Assembly (NCBI RefSeq): GCF_900113025.1
Contig: NZ_FONT01000002.1
Coordinates: 335,460-399,459 of the forward strand
Direction: 5' to 3'
Length of the DNA: 64,000 nt
From: Alteribacillus iranensis
Lineage (GTDB): Bacteria > Bacillota > Bacilli > Bacillales > Marinococcaceae
Below, in pieces: positions 60,724-64,000 of this stretch. Numbering within the stretch: the stretch's first letter is position 1; each line of letters opens with the position of its first letter. The notes under the pieces were generated by a model. That model saw only the letters and a list, made by a program, of their open reading frames with translations. It did not search any database and was not told where the DNA came from. The position numbers and the translations under genes are program-made.

Positions 60724-61740
60724 TTACGCTTCTTTTATATAATCATCATATATTTCCGGGTTCAGTACCCCTTCCGGACGTTTTCCGTCCAGTGCATCTA
60801 CTAAGTTCTTTGCAGCAAGAGAAGCCATGCGGTACTCGTTCTCTATCGTTGCCGCTCCTATATGTGGAGTGGTAACGAGGTTTGGTAAGGTAAAGAGTGG
60901 ATGATCTCCGGATATTGGTTCATTTTGAAACACGTCGAGCCCGGCAGCGCGGATTTCGTTTGCTTCCAACGCTTTTACCAGTGCTTCTTCATCCACCGTC
61001 CCGCCGCGGGAGCCATTAATGAAAATGGCGCTCGCTTTCATTTTTTTAAACTCTTTCGGTCCCATAAGATTCCGGGTTTCTAGAGTGAGCGGTGTTATCA
61101 GGCAGACGAAATCCGCAGTTTCTAGCAGTTCTTCGAGACTGGCGTAGCTCGCTTCATACTTCTCCTCCACCTGGATCTTCCGAGTCCGGCTGTGATACAT
61201 AATATTCATATCGAAACCGGCGTAGGCTCGTTTAGCAATCGCTTCGCCAATGCGGCCCATTCCGATAATCCCTAATGTTTTATGGTGAATGTCGGTACCG
61301 AACTTTTCCATCGGAAGGACGGATTTCCACTGTCCTTCTTTGACATAACGGTCTAGTTCTGGTATTCTTCGTGCCGTTGCCATTAATAAGGAAAATATAG
61401 CATCTGCGGTCGTATCTGTTAATACACCTGGAGTGTGACAAGCCGCAACCCGATACTTCGTAAGAGCGTCTATATCAAGATTATCATATCCTACGGAAAC
61501 ATTGCTAACTACTTTTAGATGTGGTGCTAATTTCAAGAGATCGTCTGACACTTTCATATCCACACCAATGATTCCAACAGCCTCCTGAAGAGCGTTTCGG
61601 AAGTCCGGATCGAAAATGTATTCTCCCTCTGTGAAATACGAAACATCAAAACGATCGGACAGCTCTTCTAAAACTACAGGACTGACGCGATTATATGCGA
61701 CTATCTTTTGTTTCTCATTTAATAGGAACTCCATCGCCAT
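60724..61740 (-). CDS. D-isomer-specific 2-hydroxyacid dehydrogenase
   Basis: 338 residues. NAD motif GIIGMGRIGEAIAKRAYAGF with the acceptor region YHSRTR (Arg after the second strand suggests NADP). Catalytic set: Arg in NGSRGGTVDEEAL, Glu in DVFQNEP, His in TTPHIGAAT. It belongs to the glyoxylate/hydroxypyruvate or gluconate 2-dehydrogenase group. Start ATG 61740 behind GGAAAGGG. Divergent from the GntR regulator, whose candidate operator sits in its leader. Confidence 0.88.
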   Translation of the reverse strand: MAMEFLLNEKQKIVAYNRVSPVVLEELSDRFDVSYFTEGEYIFDPDFRNALQEAVGIIGVDMKVSDDLLKLAPHLKVVSNVSVGYDNLDIDALTKYRVAACHTPGVLTDTTADAIFSLLMATARRIPELDRYVKEGQWKSVLPMEKFGTDIHHKTLGIIGMGRIGEAIAKRAYAGFDMNIMYHSRTRKIQVEEKYEASYASLEELLETADFVCLITPLTLETRNLMGPKEFKKMKASAIFINGSRGGTVDEEALVKALEANEIRAAGLDVFQNEPISGDHPLFTLPNLVTTPHIGAATIENEYRMASLAAKNLVDALDGKRPEGVLNPEIYDDYIKEA

Positions 61741-61764
61741 TCGCCCTTTCCTTATTATGTTCAA

Positions 61765-62006
61765 TTGTCGACAAACGGCATACGACGATCCCCATCTCCA
61801 CCTTCATTCTACAACGCCCTTTTCTTTTGTCAATCCTTTTAAAAATTTTCAGTTTAATAAGTTTTCACAGGAAATTCACAAAATGGCTATACCCACTAGC
61901 ATCAATAAGTTAAACGCTTACAAAAATATGTTTAAAATTTTCTAAAACCATTGACAATTGACGAAACCGCCGTTAAGATAAAAACCACACGTAACCTTGT
62001 CGACAA
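61765..62006. promoter_or_regulatory. Divergent promoters with paired TTGTCGACAA operators
   Basis: The palindrome TTGTCGACAA occurs twice, at 61765-61774 and 61997-62006. Minus-strand promoter: TTGACA (61833-61828), 16 bases, TAGAAT (61811-61806), toward the 2-hydroxyacid dehydrogenase. Plus-strand promoter: TTGACA (61951-61956), 17 bases, TAAGAT (61974-61979), toward the GntR gene. Each operator lies some 20-35 bases after the -10 element, a position that fits repression. Confidence 0.8.
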
Positions 62007-62080
62007 TCGTGGGAAGACAAAAAACATTGCCTTCCCCATCTCCAACGATTGTACTTTTACATTGTGAAGGAAGTTGGATT

Positions 62081-62761
62081 ATGCACTCACATACAGTCAA
62101 TAACAACTCCCGTGCTATTAAAAGAAAGTCATTGAGTCAGATCGTGGCGGATGAACTTCGTAAACGGATCTGGACTGGCGAGCTTACTTTTGGCGAACGT
62201 CTATTAGAAGCTGATCTTTCCAGTGAACTGGATATTAGTCGCAGTTCCCTTCGTGAAGCTATGCAAACGCTTGAATATGAAGGATTGGTTGTTAACAAAG
62301 CTCGGAAAGGCACATTTGTCTATAACTTCACGAAACACGATATGAAAGAAATCAATGAATTGCGCTACTTAATTGAAATTCCCGCACTTATAAAAACGGT
62401 ATCTCACATCACCGATCATGACATCGAGTACTTGAAACAACTGCTCGACGATATGACTCGTCTGCTTGAAGAAGAAAATTGGTATAAGCTCTTTAATCTT
62501 GATATGACCTTTCACTTAACGCTCGTCAATTTATGCGGAAACAGCCGTATCATTAAAACATACAAAGTCATTCAAACCCAAATCCGTACATTTTTGTCCC
62601 AACTGGAACCATTTTATGCACAAAATAAGACAATGTTTACCCAAGAACATTCGATGCTATTAGATGCTTTTAAAGCAAGAGATGAAGAAGCGGTGGAACG
62701 TCTTGCCAAAGCACATATTAAACAGGTTGCTGTTTCCTTAGACTTTCTAGAATCTTTCTAG
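62081..62761 (+). CDS. GntR-family regulator, FadR/FCD subgroup
   Basis: 226 residues from ATG 62081 (AAGGAAG upstream); the in-frame TTG at 61997 lies in the operator. N-terminal winged helix: LSQIVADELRKRIWTGELTF, then LLEADLSSELDISRSSLREA, then LEYEGLVVNKARKGTFV. C-terminal FCD ligand-binding helices, with metal-ligand-like residues in DMTFHLTLVN. It probably represses itself and the divergent gene through TTGTCGACAA and responds to a small acid. Confidence 0.9.
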   Translation: MHSHTVNNNSRAIKRKSLSQIVADELRKRIWTGELTFGERLLEADLSSELDISRSSLREAMQTLEYEGLVVNKARKGTFVYNFTKHDMKEINELRYLIEIPALIKTVSHITDHDIEYLKQLLDDMTRLLEEENWYKLFNLDMTFHLTLVNLCGNSRIIKTYKVIQTQIRTFLSQLEPFYAQNKTMFTQEHSMLLDAFKARDEEAVERLAKAHIKQVAVSLDFLESF

Positions 62762-62841
62762 ATAGGAAACAGAGATACCTTCACTTTCTATTATTTTTCT
62801 CAATATTCAAACGTTCCCGTCCACTAGAAAGGAGTACAGAC

Positions 62842-64000
62842 ATGGATTACAAAACTCAGATTCGCGACTACATTCACTCCTCAAAAGAAGACTATTTAAC
62901 CTTTTTTCAAAAAACGATTCAGGAAGCGAGCACGGTTGGTAAAGAGCAAGGGGTACAAGAACTCATTGCCGGCCGTTTACAAGAAGCGGGGCTCGATGTG
63001 GATATGTGGGATCTTTCTTATGAAGAATTATCCAAGAGTTCTTTTTTCAACTCCACCCGGACGAGCTTTGAAGGCAGCCCCAATGTCGCTGCGGTTTGGA
63101 AAGGAACAGGCGATGGGCCGTCTCTCATATTAAACGGGCACGTGGATGTCGTACCGGAAGGCGACTTATCTGATTGGAACGCTGATCCGTTCTCCGGAAA
63201 AATCGAAGACGGTAAAGTATATGGCCGAGGCACTACTGATATGAAAGGAGGAAACTTATCTTCTCTCATCGCCCTCGAAACCTTAATGAAACTCGGCATC
63301 CGCTTGAAAGGTGATGTCATTTTTCAAAGTGTCGTCGAAGAAGAAAGCGGCGGCTCCGGTACGCTCTCTTGTATTCAACGCGGCTATAAGGCAGATGTCG
63401 CACTTATTCCGGAACCGAGTCAAATGCGTATTTTCCCAAAACAACAAGGGTCTTGCTGGTTTCGGGTGAAGGTGCAAGGAGTGTCGGCGCATGGTGGAAC
63501 ACGTTACGAAGGCGTAAGTGCTATCGAAAAAGGCTGGCATGTGTTCCGAGAAATCCAGAGCTTGGAGAAGCGTCGCAACGACCGCATTACGGATCCGCTT
63601 TATGATTCAAATCCTATTCCGATTCCTATTAATATCGGCAAATTCGAAGGCGGTTACTTCCCTTCTGCCGTCCCCGACAAAGTCGTGATTGAAGGCCGGA
63701 TGGGCATCGCCCCTGGGGAAACCATTGAAGAAGCGCAGCAAGAATTTGAAAACGTGATGAAAGACTTGGCGAAAGAAGATTCCTATTTTAATGATAAACC
63801 AGTGGAAGTGGAATGGTTCGGCCTTCGTCTGCCACCTGGTAACTGTCCGCTCGACCATGATTTGATCAAACATTTAAGCACGCACTATGAAGCAATGAAA
63901 GGGGAAAAACCTGATGTCGCTGGTTCCACGTGGGGAACGGACGGTGGTTTATTCACTCAAGCGGCCGACATCCCTGCTGTTATTTTCGGACCTGGAACGA
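62842..64000 (+). CDS. M20-family deacylase/peptidase (ArgE/DapE type), right-truncated
   Basis: The first 386 codons, open to the window edge. ATG follows AGAAAGGAG. Di-zinc site: NGHVDVVPEG, GRGTTDMKGG, VVEEESGG and PEPS, with SAHGGTRYEGVSA as dimerisation/catalytic-His region. It hydrolyses an acylated amino acid or dipeptide. It follows the GntR gene by 80 bases on the same strand, so it probably shares that control; with the class III aminotransferase it suggests catabolism of an N-acyl diamine or amino acid. Confidence 0.88.
   Translation, partial: MDYKTQIRDYIHSSKEDYLTFFQKTIQEASTVGKEQGVQELIAGRLQEAGLDVDMWDLSYEELSKSSFFNSTRTSFEGSPNVAAVWKGTGDGPSLILNGHVDVVPEGDLSDWNADPFSGKIEDGKVYGRGTTDMKGGNLSSLIALETLMKLGIRLKGDVIFQSVVEEESGGSGTLSCIQRGYKADVALIPEPSQMRIFPKQQGSCWFRVKVQGVSAHGGTRYEGVSAIEKGWHVFREIQSLEKRRNDRITDPLYDSNPIPIPINIGKFEGGYFPSAVPDKVVIEGRMGIAPGETIEEAQQEFENVMKDLAKEDSYFNDKPVEVEWFGLRLPPGNCPLDHDLIKHLSTHYEAMKGEKPDVAGSTWGTDGGLFTQAADIPAVIFGPGT

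Noticed and set aside
59196-64000. Ectoine degradation cluster
   Set aside because: A class III aminotransferase and an M20 deacylase fit loosely, but the ectoine hydrolase and MocR-type regulator are absent and the regulator here is of the FCD type.

Overview
The window looks like chromosomal DNA of a Gram-positive endospore former of the Bacillaceae, probably a salt- or alkali-adapted species. The signs are AGGAGG-type ribosome sites with many TTG and GTG starts, Bacillus-type families (CpsB/YwqE phosphatase, GlpP, TenA, DpaA, RsbR-like STAS protein), acidic exported proteins, and repeat-rich intergenic DNA. No rRNA, tRNA, CRISPR array or phage module was seen.

Layout. 1-2.2 kb is the start of an exopolysaccharide locus on the minus strand: EpsC/CapD-like gene (cut by the edge), a structured leader RNA with an intrinsic terminator, a winged-helix regulator and a CpsB-type phosphatase. 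At 3.1-4.7 kb lies a regulator that fuses a degenerate alpha/beta-hydrolase domain to a SARP/BTAD domain. 4.8-11.4 kb is a seven-gene minus-strand operon (CoA-transferase, M29/NicX-like enzyme, TctA-TctC-TctB carboxylate transporter, crotonase, gamma-carbonic-anhydrase-like protein) behind a near-perfect sigma-54 promoter, with its sigma-54 activator next door (11.8-13.6 kb). 13.9-17.6 kb holds an LLM flavin oxidoreductase, a flavin reductase and an MFS transporter. 17.8-24.9 kb is a second sigma-54 system: activator, paired upstream palindromes, promoter, two nitrilase-family hydrolases, an amidase and an SSS symporter flanked by two very small membrane proteins. A V4R-like/STAS protein follows at 25-26 kb.

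27-34 kb is a minus-strand operon for a glycerol-phosphate-type compound: GlpP antiterminator behind its own terminator leader, HAD phosphatase, alkaline-phosphatase-superfamily phosphodiesterase and a full ABC importer. 34.5-39.5 kb is a third sigma-54 system, activator plus Orn/Lys/Arg-type decarboxylase, with a frameshifted IS110-family element between them. A TPP riboswitch and tenA follow. 41.8-45.7 kb is a heteromeric FAD/Fe-S amino-acid dehydrogenase operon that ends in a dpaA homologue. 46.3-48.8 kb has a Tat-exported gluconate-dehydrogenase-type small subunit and a GMC flavoprotein. 49-55 kb has permeases, an Asp/Glu-racemase-family enzyme and a small XRE regulator-membrane protein pair. 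56-57 kb has a NERD nuclease-domain protein between repeat arrays. 57.9-64 kb has a D-malate/tartrate dehydrogenase, a class III aminotransferase, a 2-hydroxyacid dehydrogenase, a divergent FCD/GntR regulator and an M20 deacylase that runs off the right edge.

The genes mostly form independent catabolic modules, each with its own transporter and regulator; three use near-identical sigma-54 promoters. The gaps between modules carry several repeat families: a modular family made of small hairpins with a constant AGGA loop, a ~170-bp tandem family, a 51/52-bp array and an exact 21-bp array. These and the leader RNAs are the least explained parts of the window.
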